Assembly: GCF_000150275.1 (NCBI RefSeq)
Contig: NW_002060963.1
Span: 419,093 to 483,092, forward strand
Direction of reading: 5' to 3'
From: Trichoplax adhaerens
Lineage: Eukaryota > Placozoa > Uniplacotomia > Trichoplacea > Trichoplacidae
Length of the DNA stretch: 64,000 nt
The notes beneath the pieces were generated by a model. It ran no database searches. It saw only the letters and a list, made by a program, of their open reading frames with translations, and was not told the DNA's origin. The position numbers and the translations under genes are program-made. Shown one piece after another: positions 23,874 through 36,221 of the stretch (position 1 is its first letter; every line of letters starts with the position of its first letter).

Positions 23874-25934
23874 TTAATCGATTAACTAAGCAGCAGAGGA
23901 TATAATTATCATCAACGTCAATGCACAACATATTTAAAGCAAACATTTAATTAACTCCAATGTTCAAGCCTAAGCGATTACTTTATACATTTCTGAGATC
24001 CTTTTCTGAAAGAAAGATAGGAATTATTTTAAAGGATATTAATTAAAAGCTTTACCGTAATTGACTACTGTAAATTAAGATGCTGCATTGGCAGTATTTT
24101 TAATTTATATTTTACTTATTAATAATTCTAGAATTGTGAAATTTCTTATCTGTAACGATATGATATGTGTGCAAAATTAATTTATCAATAGTCATAAATC
24201 ATTCGAAATTTATTTAAAGCAATATGACTTGATGATTCAGTCCTGTTTAATCTAATATTTTAAAAATTATTAAATAAAGATATGCGTAATAAAAGTCTCT
24301 AATCGATACATATTCTGTCTCTAATTCATACATTTCTTAGCTCCGAAAATTTTAAATACGCTAACGAATAGACTGACATTGGTTAAATGATTACCATTAA
24401 AGGCAGAATCATTGAAAATTACTTTGATTAGTGTATTTACAATCATCTAATGATTTCTTTCAGTATCATCCCATAAAGTGTAGCAGGCGTTAATATAGGA
24501 TGTTACATAAATACGTAGTTTTACATTACGAATATCACAGGAAATTGCTTTCTACGTCAGTTACTTCATGTACTCCTTTAGTATTGGATCAAACGTACTA
24601 TCATGCAAGAGATCAAAATGGTTACTAGAAACTTTTCAGCCTGTAGAGAGAATGATACTGCACAGAAGCTATTTATAATAGTATTATAGTTAATCTGCTT
24701 CTGCTTCATACTACGAAACGAGGCTAGATATCAATTTTTCGTCGAAGATAAACGATTCCTTATAATCGATGGAATGATCAAACTTACGACAATTTGCATA
24801 ACTGGCTAATAAGTAATACTTATTGGAGAGTGTAATACGTGTATGTCTGCTCATTTTCGGCCGTACCTTTATATTCATTCATCCCGTATATGAAGTGAAG
24901 ATCTCCCATATCTTTTTTTAGCTCTAATTGTATCAATTATTCTGTAGCCCTATGATTACACAGTCTCTCAGTATTGACGGAAATGAGCTTTAGCTATAGA
25001 ATAAAATCTTAATTTCATTGTACAGACAGATGATGCAGAATTTGGAGATGCATTTTCTATTAACTAGTAAGATGTCGTTTCTGTATCGGTTATATAGCTT
25101 AATTATTTTAATTTATGAATTTGTCTACTTTAATTTCTGCATGTACACCGATAATTAGAACTTAATTGTAAGTTCTATACAGTATGAACTTCGTACTCAA
25201 ATGGATGCAGCTATTTCTCTTTACGGTCGTAAAGCACATTTAAATCTTTAAATTTCTCTTCAAGTACAGTTTTTAGCTTAAGGTTTTTCCTTAAGTTTAA
25301 TACAACAAATGCAGCCCACCTAGGCTTTTCCATTTATTTGAGCCAGAAGAAAGAAGTAGGTAATGAAGATACCTATCAACTAAGGAAAAAGAGAAGTAAA
25401 GATTATTATCATTTCATTAAAAGAGGGTCTGTTAAATTAAGGCGAAAATTACATTAAACAGAGCCAAATATTCAACAACTAAAGAATTGTTGTACGCATT
25501 ATTTATTTTACTTCATTATAAATAAGTAGTGATACCATAGTTCACTTGTATAACATATATATCTAGAAATATGTTATTTATACATACGGGTATATACTCA
25601 TACTAGACTAACTCGCACATCATGTATATAAATGAGATTTCTGATAATATTACGAGTAATTGATGTTTTACTCAGTGCATAATTATATCTACAAATAACA
25701 TTAACAATGTAGAAGTCTTTATTTCCTGGCATAATAGACTAACTAAGTCTAAAAAATTTTTCTGGTGCTTTAAGTCACTGCTAAGATGCTATATCACATT
25801 GTTATGGAGCAAATCACCGTACTTGTTAATTGACTAAACTTTGTTATTAAATTATTATTGGGCTAAATATTAGAAGTTGATAATTTAATTTAAGAATACT
25901 AATAATGAGTAACCTTAGATCATAAAGACTTAAT
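23874..25934. other. 3' flank of copy B
   Basis: To about 24710 this is paralogous to the 3' flank of copy C (35653-36480); for example AATTTATCAATAGTCA and TTGATGATTCAGTCCT occur in both. Beyond that the DNA is unique and AT-rich. A short perfect palindrome CTTAAGGTTTTTCCTTAAG lies near 25277. No coding exon was recognised; this is also where a missing terminal exon of the GRL gene could lie. Confidence 0.5.
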
Positions 25935-26337
25935 TGTGTCTTGAACTCATGTAGAGTATTAATAATGGCGGCTACTTGGTACCTGCAGTGAACGTGTAAT
26001 TACTGTGCTGAGCCTTGAGCCTTTAATTGGCTCCTAATTAGTTATTGTTAATTAAATTTGTTTACTAATACATACTTATGGTAAACAGTATAGTTTATTG
26101 ATATTGAATCTCCTATAGCAATCAAGTAAATCTTGCATAAGAAAATTGTTAACTGTGCACCACAAATTCTGTGGAAGGGTATAAATAGGCGAGCGAATAC
26201 TCAGTTCGAGAGTTGATTGGTTGTGTGTCACTCAAGTAGTCTAGTACTATCACACGTTAGATCTCCAGTAGTACTGGAGTGAATAAGTAATCTAATAGTC
26301 TAGTTTAGTCGATCACGAAGACTATTTGTTATACACA
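25935..26337 (+). mobile_element. Probable solo LTR of a retrotransposon
   Basis: A 403-bp unit begins TGTGTCT and ends ATACACA (short inverted ends, TG...CA) and is flanked by TAAT at 25931-25934 and 26338-26341, a possible 4-bp target duplication. Inside it is a textbook TATA box (TATAAATA, 26180-26187) followed by a TCAGT initiator-like motif at 26201, a perfect hairpin CTCCAGTA-G-TACTGGAG (26263-26279), and GAATAA soon after. No internal retroelement coding region or second LTR is nearby. The AT-rich 4-bp duplication could be chance. Confidence 0.5.
26180..26205 (+). promoter_or_regulatory. TATA box plus TCAGT initiator-like motif
   Basis: GGGTATAAATAGGC with TCAGT about 20 bp downstream (26201-26205). 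No gene starts here on +. The best reading is the core promoter of the solo LTR. The TATA-to-TCAGT spacing is a little short. Confidence 0.5.
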
Positions 26338-26662
26338 TAATTACAGTTTATATTATGCAGCTATGTAGAGCTGCTGCTGCAGTATCGAATATTACTAATA
26401 TGTGATTACATAATTAGTAATACGATAAAATTCATTAAATAAACACCGATATGTAGGTGCTCTATATCGATTTAAGTTTAGTAAAATTGTCCAGGTTGAT
26501 CATTTGGTAAATACAGACTTGAATATCAATGTCTCATGGACTATGAAAACAAGGCAACAAGTCGTATGGCATTATAACTAGTACTAAGTAAGAAACTACA
26601 AGTTTCAATATATATAAAACTTAAATTATTACGATATAATAATTTTAAGAAACTAAAATTAC

Positions 26663-28754
26663 CGTTAAAATCAAAGGCTTTGTAATGACGAAGAATCCAC
26701 CAACGCTGATACCGATAGGCCCACCTAAAAGGCGAGATTGAAATAGGGATAACTGCAAAGAAGTTAAAACTTTATTATATCATTTTCAAAGAATTCCTTT
26801 CTTAACGCGTTTTAAGAAGTTACTACTATGCGTGAAGGAATCTCTATAGTGTAAATGAATAGCTAATATCTTAAGTTATTTGCGTACAATTGTAAATGTC
26901 ATATACTCTTAAACATATAATAATAACTAAATTTTAGACTTTCATTTTCTTGCCATTATACGCTAATAAATGTCGCAATTTATTTTCTGATCAATTCAAC
27001 TGTATTAATCTACTGCAAATGCTGTCTTCTGTAGGTAAAAATTCTTTTTTACCATTTATGAAATCATTAAACGTTAATATATCTTGCTATTGTACGATAA
27101 TAAATATCTCAATTTATTTTCTGATCAATTCAATTGTATTAACCCACTGTAAATACCGCCTTCTACGGGTGAAAATTCTTCCTCCCATTTATAAAATCAT
27201 TGAACATGAATACATTCAATAATATATTAAACAATAAATGTTTTAAATGTTGAAATAATTTCAGAGATAAAATACCTTAGATGTTACATCTATTAATTAT
27301 TCTCTTAGCAATATTAGTTGATCATTCCATAATGTTCATACAATAACAGGCGATGATATTTCAGTAGTATTGCATCGAATTTATCATGAGATGGAAATCT
27401 AGTATAGTAAATAATAACTTACCTCTGCCAATCCATCATTATTGACGTTAGCAACTTGTAGGGAATATAATATAGAATTAGAAGAATGTGCCTATGCGTA
27501 TATATTAATAAACATAGTATTAAACATAGTCCTGTAGAATAAAATACTGCGCAACAAAAGTATGTTATTTTGAAAAATTTGTACTGCCTTTGAGCACTTT
27601 CTGAACGAATTTCTAGATATGGTAATTTGAATTATTACATATCCAATATGAATTTAGTGATAATAAAAGCAAATTATTTCTTTGAAAGCTCATCATTTCA
27701 CTAATGTTCATACTACATAGCCATGTTGTACCTCTGTATTAAGAATGGAAGCTGCCCCTGAAACGATGATAGTGTTACCAGTAGTAATAGCTAGCCACAT
27801 CGTCAAGACCATATTCATCCAGAAACCATTATCGTTCCAGTTAAATATTAGGCGGTATGTGTTGAAACAGGCATGGGCAAGATTTGTAAGGTATAAATGA
27901 GCTACAAATAAAGAAAAAGTATCGGAGAGTAATTCTGTTGTAGTACAGTAATCTTCGTGTTGTTGTCGATAAGTTATTATAGCTCGATTAATACTGCTAT
28001 TGCCCATTTGAACTGCCGTTCTAAAGCATCTGGTTAAATTGCGAAATTTTTCAGCCATGATTAAACAACATAAACAGAATAAAACTGTGGGATAGATCCA
28101 TGCTGCGGTGCAATAGAAGTGAATGGAAGATATATAAAAGTAAAGAAAGATTGTCGAATTTTCCCAAGGACTGGCTATGATGCTCATTACTGATTTTAAG
28201 TCATTAAATGAAGATAAATGAACAAATATTGGAAATGCTATATTTAATGAGGCAAAGATTGTTGCTGGAATCAGGTAAATGATACATCGTCTTCTAGCAT
28301 AACGCCCAACACTATCTAAAAATCCTGAATGCTCATTAACATGTTTACAACTGATTTGCTTAAAGAATTTGACCATCTTGTGATGACACATATAAAAGTA
28401 AAAGGATGCATTGCCAGCGATATGAAGATTCCATAAACCACACATCACCATCAATGTCATCGAGGATGTATTGGTATAATTGGAAAGACTAGGCCATAAT
28501 CTTACAGCATTAAACCATAATAAAATACAAATTACCATGGCATAGATTCGTTGAAAAATGAAGACAATGTTATTAATTTGTTTCCTTTCTAATGGGCAAT
28601 TTATTAACTTATAGGTAGAAGCAGAGTGCTTATTATGATACGGATCGCTGGTGTTGGTTTGATCTAGGATCGAATAATATAAGCCAAATGCCTTTAATAT
28701 CCTTAAATAGGTTTTATAGCGGTCATTATTGGGCTGGCAGTGATGGTCACCCAT
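26663..28754 (-). CDS. Gustatory receptor-like (GRL) seven-helix protein, terminal exon not found
   Basis: Minus-strand exons 28754-27732, 27491-27423 and 26752-26663, all junctions phase 0, give 394 residues. The start Met at 28754 follows an in-frame stop. Exon 1 has six or so hydrophobic helices with very few charged extracellular residues. Exon 2 encodes 23 residues (LQVANVNNDGLAE). Exon 3 encodes 30 residues (SRLLGGPIGISVGGFFVIT), matching the conserved last-helix region of insect gustatory/odorant receptors. Insect members form tetrameric ligand-gated cation channels with an intracellular N terminus. Relatives in basal animals are called GRLs and their ligands are unknown. The expected final exon (short, ending near a Gln-Phe in insects) was not found by eye below 26663. 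A hydrophilic frame at 28703-29011 overlaps the start in another frame and is not part of it. Confidence 0.85.
26951..27218. repeat. 134-bp tandem duplication inside the GRL gene
   Basis: Two copies (from 26951 and 27085) share AATTTATTTTCTGATCAATTCAA and ATTTATAAAATCATT-like ends with moderate divergence. They lie within the intron between GRL exons 2 and 3. The duplication creates the open frame 26950-27222 on +, which has no protein motif. Confidence 0.85.
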
Positions 28755-30022
28755 TTCATACCATTATCTTTCGCGTAATTTTTATCACATTCTTTATCTA
28801 CATTATTTTCGCGTGATGATGCCGTAAGACAAGGAAGATGAATCTCATTTTTATTTGAATTTTGCTCATCATTATCCCTGCTGACAGGAGCCACATCATT
28901 GCTCGGTTTTATTTCTATAGCTTCTTTCTTCTGTGTCATCGCCATTACACAAATCTGTCTAGGTGCTTTATTGAAGAAGTCTATTCTACTGTATACTGAT
29001 AGTAGTAACATAGAGGAAAGTAACGCGCATTTCTAGTAATTGGTTAATTAACCAATTCGCCTTATTTGCCTCAAGTACATTCTAGTGATGCTACGCTAAA
29101 ATTTTGATTGTAAGGGATTTTATATAGTATAAAACTACTGCAAACTTACAGTCTCCAAAGGATAAATTGGCAAATCTTCCTATTATTAATTTACCAGTAG
29201 AAATATTTAACTCTCCTATCAAAAACAAAAGATACAATTTTTATTGAGATGGAAAAAAACACACAGCTGTTCTAAATAATTTTACGTCTATTGTTGAAGT
29301 TTTGAAATTATTTTTGCTTCATTAGCTACGGTACTATATTGCAACTACAAGAATTTCTAATCAGCAGATCGGATATGTCAACAATCTTCGGTTGTTACGA
29401 TATTAAATTGAAACGCCAGCTGTAACTTCATTTAAAATTGAACGATCGTTCTCTTTAAATAAACAACATTCAATTATATAATTCTAGCTTGCCATAGACA
29501 TTTTGATTACATTGATCATAGGTATCGAACCTGAATTAGAATTTTTTTGTCAGTTTATTGCCAATAAAATCCTAGGAGGTTCTGTATATGGGCTATTTAA
29601 ATCAAAGTTGAATTTGAATACATGCTAACGAGTGCAGAGATTATCCAAAGCCATTGAACAATAACTTTTATCATTATTTTCGCTGCTCTACTATATTTGA
29701 AGAATACCGCAGAATACAGTATGCATACTGTGATTTTTATATGATATCTTATTCTAGGACACTACTACTTTCTTAATCTATTGAGGGCTTCCAGCAAAGG
29801 AGTTTTATTTAGTTTATTTATTACGGTATTAAGTGATATGTGAATGTTGAAGATTTGATGAGATGGATGAGGGGCACAAAATGGATTCGTTAAGAGACTT
29901 TATTAGCAGAACATCTAGCATAAGATGATGACAATCACTGCTCGCCTTCTACTGTATATAGAGTTGATACTGTACTAGCTGCTTTCGCATATTTTGCTAT
30001 ACAAAGCATCTGTTGTATGTTA
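28755..30022. other. 5' flank of the GRL gene
   Basis: AT-rich DNA upstream of the minus-strand receptor gene. The reading frame 28703-29011 (-) is polar, low in complexity and overlaps the receptor start out of frame. No other coding signal was seen. Confidence 0.4.
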
Positions 30023-30092
30023 ATACAGGGACTACACAACTAAGATTTCCCCTCCAAAATTTCGGAGAGGGTAATCTTAGTTAGGTAGCCCC
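30023..30092. mobile_element. 70-bp hairpin element with CAGGG...CCCTG ends
   Basis: Inverted arms of about 30 bp: left CAGGGACTACACAACTAAG, right (reverse complement) CAGGGGCTACCTAACTAAG, around a short AAAATTTC centre. TTAATA lies on the left and CTTAATA on the right. CAGGG termini are typical of hAT-family inverted repeats, but 70 bp is far too small for an autonomous element, so this would be a tiny MITE or fold-back relic. The target duplication is imperfect. Confidence 0.6.
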
Positions 30093-30129
30093 TGCTTAAT
30101 AGCAATAATGTAACAATGGAAATTTATAA

Positions 30130-30500
30130 GGTGAGAAAATTAAACTATTACAGAAAACTAAACTGCAAGTCTGCTACCAGGCTTATCTTTCCCGACACCC
30201 ATATACAGTACGAATCTAAATACTAACGATTTGCTATCGTCTGGGGGAATAGTAACCCTGCTACTCTCTCATGGACAAGACTAAACACAAACTCTATTGA
30301 AGAATCAGTCGACTTGTAGTAATTCTACTTAAATATTGATCATCAGCGCTTAGATAATATTATAAATAAATTAGGCATTTATCTACAAAAGAATGCATAA
30401 CGCCATAGATAACCGTATTCTTAACATGAGACCAAAGTATGTTATCTGACATAAATAAGATCATCATTAGTTCGCGATAGTCACTTAGCAATAAATGATT
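30130..30500 (+). pseudogene. Relic of a transporter-gene intron (partial extra copy)
   Basis: This segment resembles intron 2 of transporter copy B (about 22050-22400). Shared pieces include AAACTATTA(C/T)AGAAA, CGAT(C/T)T.CTATC, GGAATAGTAAC and GTTATCTGAC, in the same order. No transporter exon is present. It is probably the remnant of a fourth, mostly deleted gene copy or a displaced piece of the duplication. Confidence 0.6.
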
Positions 30501-30581
30501 AGGGCAAAACATCTTGAATAATTTACAATACATCATTATCGATCAGTTTTTATTCAATGGCCTTAATAAGGGTATAATTTT

Positions 30582-31070
30582 GTGAAAGTGACTACAATGT
30601 GATATAATTCTTATCCCAATCGCTAGCAAGATCTGTATGAGATGGTAAAATAGATCAACAATCTACGTAAAACCTTAACTACAGCAACTAGCCTATTGGA
30701 TAGAATTTAACAATAAGTTGATGATAAAGGACTTGAGTAAAATTTCTTGATGGATCTACACTAGTACTGGTATGACTATAATATCCATCAGTTCCTAGGT
30801 TAAGCTATAATAGGTATCACTCTCTGAAAATGACTAAAATGCAATGGATATTATTGGAATAACTACTGCACTAGGTAGTTGCATAGTGCATAGGATGGAA
30901 AATACAGTAGAAGACCTTTACTGCAACAGAAAGCTCGTCTGGGTAAGATTAACAATTAGACGATGATAAACAGTAGTAAAATTTCTAAATGGATTTGCAC
31001 TAGTTTTGCCATGATTAAACTATTCATCAGTTCCAAGGTAAAGCCTATAATAGACACTACCTATAGGCAT
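30582..31070. repeat. 243-bp diverged tandem duplication
   Basis: Two copies (about 30582-30824 and 30825-31070) share TGAAA(G/A)TGACTA.AATG near the start, GA(T/C)GATAAA in the middle, AGTAAAATTTCT, and CATCAGTTCC.AGGT near the end. No coding content. Confidence 0.75.
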
Positions 31071-31289
31071 TACTGATGTGCGTATGTCATATAACGCAAA
31101 ATTGGCGAATAATATATGATACATGCGGTAAAATAGTGTTAAACCTGGGATTCACTAGCCCTTTAGTCAATCTGAAGATTGACCGAATCAGGTTTTGATC
31201 ATAATTAATATGCACACTTATGGTAAATATACAATATCTCTATACAATATAGCTACTGCATAACTATGATATTAATTCATAGTACAGCC

Positions 31290-33208
31290 ATATACCATAT
31301 TATACCCATATTAAATAGATCAAATATCTATTACTATAGCTATAGCTAGTGTACGTATAGGCTATTTTAATATAAAGCGCTGATTCAATTAAATTGAAGT
31401 TCAGTTTGTCTGCGTATTAATTACTAAATTAAATTATTTAAATAAGTGTATATATGTTAGGGTTACATTTACATATTTACTGTCTTTTTGAGTCTATTTA
31501 TGAACTTTGTCTATGCCGCAGGCAGCATACGCGTATGTGTGGGCATGTGCACAATGCCATGTACTGCAAACGCGCAAGAGCATACTACATAATATAAGAA
31601 ATATTTTACATGATGTAATATTTCATGTCTTGGTCAAAGTCTATCATAATATGTCTACGCAAGCATGAACAAGCATAAAGCAAGAAAAGCCATAAAGATA
31701 AAGGGAAAAAACTGAGTTATTTTAGTCTATCATGATGCAATCATGATCTTATGATCTATTAATATGGTCTACTGCTCATAAATTCTTTATTAGCTGAAAA
31801 AATACTTTTGGTTGGACCACTTGTATTAGTTAAGATTCTGACATCATAGAGAATCCATAACTCTCTGCAAAAAGACTTGTAACTCGTTTATTTTTGGACA
31901 CGTTACTGATATAAATGTACAGCCCCGTAAAAGATAATAATTTATAATATTTCCTGCTCAATATTATAATTATTCTTTATTATCGTTCTATCTTATCGAT
32001 GAGTTACCCTAAGCTGATCAGAGTAAACCTGAATGCGATACATTAATTACTATTCGAGAAAATTTCGGAAACGATCGATTTACTCTTCCTCTAGAAATCT
32101 GTACAATTAGGACGACCAGCCGCTTCAGGTACTTTTTAAATTATTTTACATCTAAAATAAATACTCAATTTAAAACGTAATTGCTTTGTAAGCTACTCAG
32201 TTGCCATCCTTGCAAATTGATTTGAAGGTATTTACAATATACAGTTCGTAGGATTATTTAAACATCAGTAAAGCTTACACCAGCTATTGCTGTAATCGAT
32301 AAAGGGCGTTATTAATCCACCATGTTTTCTGATTCCCAAAAATATTTGTTATAATAGATATTAGTACTATCTCTTATATATTTGATGCCCATCCATGAGT
32401 AATTTATTCCTAGTACGGTACTAATATAATTTCGCTATACCGTTATATTTTGTTATTTTGTTGCTAGGTGTAACTAAAGGATTAAAATCTTCGTACTACG
32501 AAAACGTTTACGTCATAATTTGTACTATATTTTACCAGTAGCTCATGAATCTTAGCTCTAGCTATTTACATTTAATAACTGTAAAGTAGCCTAAACCATG
32601 ACTGTATTTATATCGCATTTTGAAGCCAAGATACAAATGCATGTTCCTTAATGCCATGAAATAATTTCAAAATGAACTGAACTGTTAGCTAATAATTATT
32701 CCTATAAGCTGTGGCTTTAATTAGGATATCATTACAAAACGCTCGCTTAATTAAGAAAAGATCTCCTACTTGGCTCTGATACGGCTAACCATTTCATCAT
32801 GATTCATGAATGCTGTAATTTATTATGACACCCATGTAATACTTTTAGTCTAAATAGTCTATGATGTCGTTTCGGCATAATTGCAGTAAACTCATACGGA
32901 TTTAATACATAGCACTGTAATTGATTAGAGTCTTTTTAATGGCCTTTGCATTTGTAATACACCTTATGTACGTAAAATAACAGATCAACTTGAACTTGAA
33001 TACTTAAATAATATCGTAAAGAAATGGTGTACATTGATATTTATTCATGATCTATATCACAAGCAATATAATAAGTTAGAAAAGAATTTTATTATTAAAT
33101 CCAAGCTAGTATGGTGCAAGCGCGTTCTGACAACATGCTACAATGTAGAGGATAATTAAATGTTGCTTGCTAAATAGATTATCTATCACTTTGTATCTAT
33201 ACAGAAAA
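31290..33208. other. Duplicated 5' flank of transporter copy C
   Basis: Non-coding block paralogous to 18960-21337. For example, GAGTTACCCTAAGCTG near 32003 matches TAGTTACCCTAAGCTG near 19948, and GCTACAATGTAGAGGATAAT near 33138 matches CACTACAATGTAGAGGATAAT near 21266. Conservation extends right up to the start ATG, so the promoter was copied with the gene. Confidence 0.7.
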
Positions 33209-35652
33209 ATGAAAGCCAACATTGACCAAGAATCGTGTAGGAGCTATGATGCAGCTATCGAATCTCAATGCAATAGATCTGGTAATAAACGGAAAAAAAT
33301 TGCTTATACATTAAAATAAATCTTTAATATGTACAGTATTAAAAATAAGTGATTCTAATTGTAAGGTAAAATTAAATGAGTAAATAATATTTAATATTAA
33401 TATATACGTAATCGTTCTGTAATCCTTAACATGGATGTAAAAGAATTTACTATATGAAATAGCATAGCTTAGATCATAGCCTAAATATAGCCATTGAAAT
33501 TCACGTATCATGATGACATGTTATGTTATTAGCGAAAGGGTATAAGCACAAGTTGCCTAATAAAAAGAACTGATTTACAAGCTACTCTCGGAGTAAGCAA
33601 CGTGTAAAATAATAGTTTATGTACATAACAATCATAATTTAGTTACTATGCATACTCGGACAGGAGTTAATAAATATTTTGGAATGACTACCATAAACTA
33701 GCTTGATTGCTCAATTATACGCATTAACTAATCGGATACAGTTCCTACGCTGATTCATTATAATTAATATCTTTTATAGCACCTAATAACGAAGAAATCA
33801 GTAGATTCCCAAATCAATCTAGTTATCGTAAGACTATAACAGGTATATGTCTGGTATTGGGTCTTGCTCTTTGTCGATCAGGAATGGCTCAATTTGGTAG
33901 AAACTTATATACTAATGGCAATTTCACTGCGACGTCACTAGTTGTATGGTAAATATTGCTACGATATTCAAGAATATGTTATTATCAAATGGTGTCAAAT
34001 AACTATGGGATAATGATATAATAAATAGTATAACTATAGTCAAAATTTTTATGCAGTATATCAGCAGTAAAATTATTGTTATAGGTTTAGTTAATAACTA
34101 CCTTAATGCATACTAAGTCTACAAGGTCTTATTTACCACAAGTGCTCTTTAAATTGCGTAGGCAAAGTACTATTAGGCTGTAATTACCATATTTAATAAT
34201 CTGATTAATGATCATTAATAACATAAGGGCTTCAAGATCAACGGCAATCGTTGTTTATCCTACAGTAGCGACAATAATGACATTTTTTGGTCACACGCAT
34301 AAAGACCTATACAGGTAACGTTAATCAAGATTAAGTTATAATACAACATTTATTTACATGCTATAGCGGAATACTATCTCATGTTTATTACCGTTATGTA
34401 TCTAAATGAAGACTAATTAAAATGACTTACTTTGTGCAATACATAATAGTACTGGATAGTTGTATAGCTACATTTTAAAATAACAAATAATTACTACAAA
34501 TTTATAGAGAGGGATGTCAAACTTTTGGCAAGGGTCGGCTGTCAATCTTAAATGTTATGAAGAAAATATTTCCATTGACGATGGTATCCGTAGTGGGAAC
34601 ATATTGCAATTATTATGCCCTTTCACTGACCTCTGCAACTAATGTAACGGCCGTGACTGCTGCCTCTGCTGCTTTCGTTTATATTTTATCATTAATATGG
34701 CTGAAAGAGCCGTTCCTAGTTTTGCGGGTAAATATAATAATTAAAAATTTGTTAACTACTGAACATTAAAGAACGTTTGTTGAACTTATACGATCAAAGT
34801 ATTGATCATATTGAATTTTAATAAAGTAAACTTGTAAAATAGCCACAAGATAATTACTTCATGATATCTGTACGTATATATTTAACAAAACAGAATTTTT
34901 CTCCGCATTTTGAAATAACTATTATTTTTACATATCGCTGCTTTAATAGATGCTCGCTGTCTTAACGTCAGTAGCTGGTGTCATTTTAATAGCCTATTCT
35001 GAAGGTTTTGGATCTTATGGAAGTATCGGTATTGCTTTGGCTACTGGAAATGCAATCTTTTCATCATTTTTTCGCGTAAGGATAAATTATGAATTGCACT
35101 CGTGTGCACTCAGAAGAACAAACATCGAGTTAAATATTGCTATTTTTTTCCATTGTAACGGATCAATGATGATGTCTTGGCATTTATTAACCTCTTGTAC
35201 TATTTCGTTTAAAGGTGTTCACGAAAAAGATAATTGGACAAGCAACTATAGTACAATCATCTTTCTTTTTGAGTATTTTGAGCCTTCAAATGTGTCTAGT
35301 ATACTGGATTCCCGTAGTAGTATTAATATTAACTAAAATTGAAGTCGTTACGGCCGATAATTTTCCTTTAATTCCATTTTTGTTAACACTGCTAGTGATT
35401 TTATGTTATACTATTATTCTGATTGTGGGAATAGGTATAACCTATCCCATATACATGTCGATGGGCCCGCTTTTAGCCATTCCTATTAATGCACTAATCG
35501 ATGTTTATTACGAAAATTTGTTTTTCGATGATATAAAGATTGTTGGTACACTTGCCGTAGTTCTTGGATTTTTAGTTTTGACCATTCCTATTCCTATTAT
35601 AGCATCATTTTCATCGAAAATACGTTCAAAAACTCTATTTCTATTTAAATGA
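33209..35652 (+). CDS. SLC35F3/F4-like transporter, copy C
   Basis: Exons 33209-33281, 33780-33948, 34228-34314, 34508-34727, 34950-35075, 35215-35652; 370 aa, same exon sizes as copy A. About ten hydrophobic helices. Diagnostic segments: SATNVTAVTAASAAFVYILS, VAGVILIAYSEGFGSYG, ITYPIYMSMGPLLAIPINAL. All splice sites are canonical GT-AG. Unlike copy B, the exon-2 acceptor is intact (TTTTATAG at 33779) and the last intron (139 nt) is not a multiple of three. Closest relative in the window is copy B. The substrate is unknown; the SLC35F3 relation suggests a small organic solute such as thiamine, but this is inference only. Confidence 0.9.
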
Positions 35653-36221
35653 TTAATCAATCAATTAGGTAGTAGAAGTTCTGAATATTACCGACATCAA
35701 TGAAGAACATATCTTAACAGCAAATAGTTATATTATTCAATTTACGCTAATGTTGAAGTCCAACTGATAACTAATATGTTGTGAGATCTTCTCCTAAAAG
35801 ATGAGAATGTTATGTAACGTTTATTAAAATTCCTACCAATGTAATGATCATATATATAGTGAGGTGCTACATCCGTAGTATTTGCAATTTGTGTTTTATT
35901 TATTCATAATTCCGGAAATGTGAAATTTCTGGATCTGTAATGATGTGACATATACGTAAATTTAATTTATCAATAGTCACAAATCGTTTAATATTTATTT
36001 AAAACAATATAGCTTGATGATTCAGTCCTCTCTAATCTAATAGAATTAATTATTGACGATAAATATGCGTAATAATTGCTCTAATCGATGCATATTCTGT
36101 CTGTAATTAATATAATATAATCTTTACTCTGAAAATTGAGTAATGTTAATTGATGGATTTACAATAACTCAATAATTACTATTAAAGGCAAGATCACTGA
36201 ACACTTACTTCGACAAGTGTA

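Noticed and set aside
26544-26602. Possible GRL terminal exon (TSYNAIRLVALFS)
   Set aside because: Reading frame requires a non-phase-0 acceptor, inconsistent with the phase-0 donor at 26662.
26950-27222. 90-codon open frame
   Set aside because: Made by a 134-bp tandem duplication inside a GRL intron on the other strand.
28703-29011. 102-codon minus-strand open frame overlapping the GRL start
   Set aside because: Very polar, no motif, and out of frame with the receptor; the receptor frame has its own ATG after an in-frame stop.
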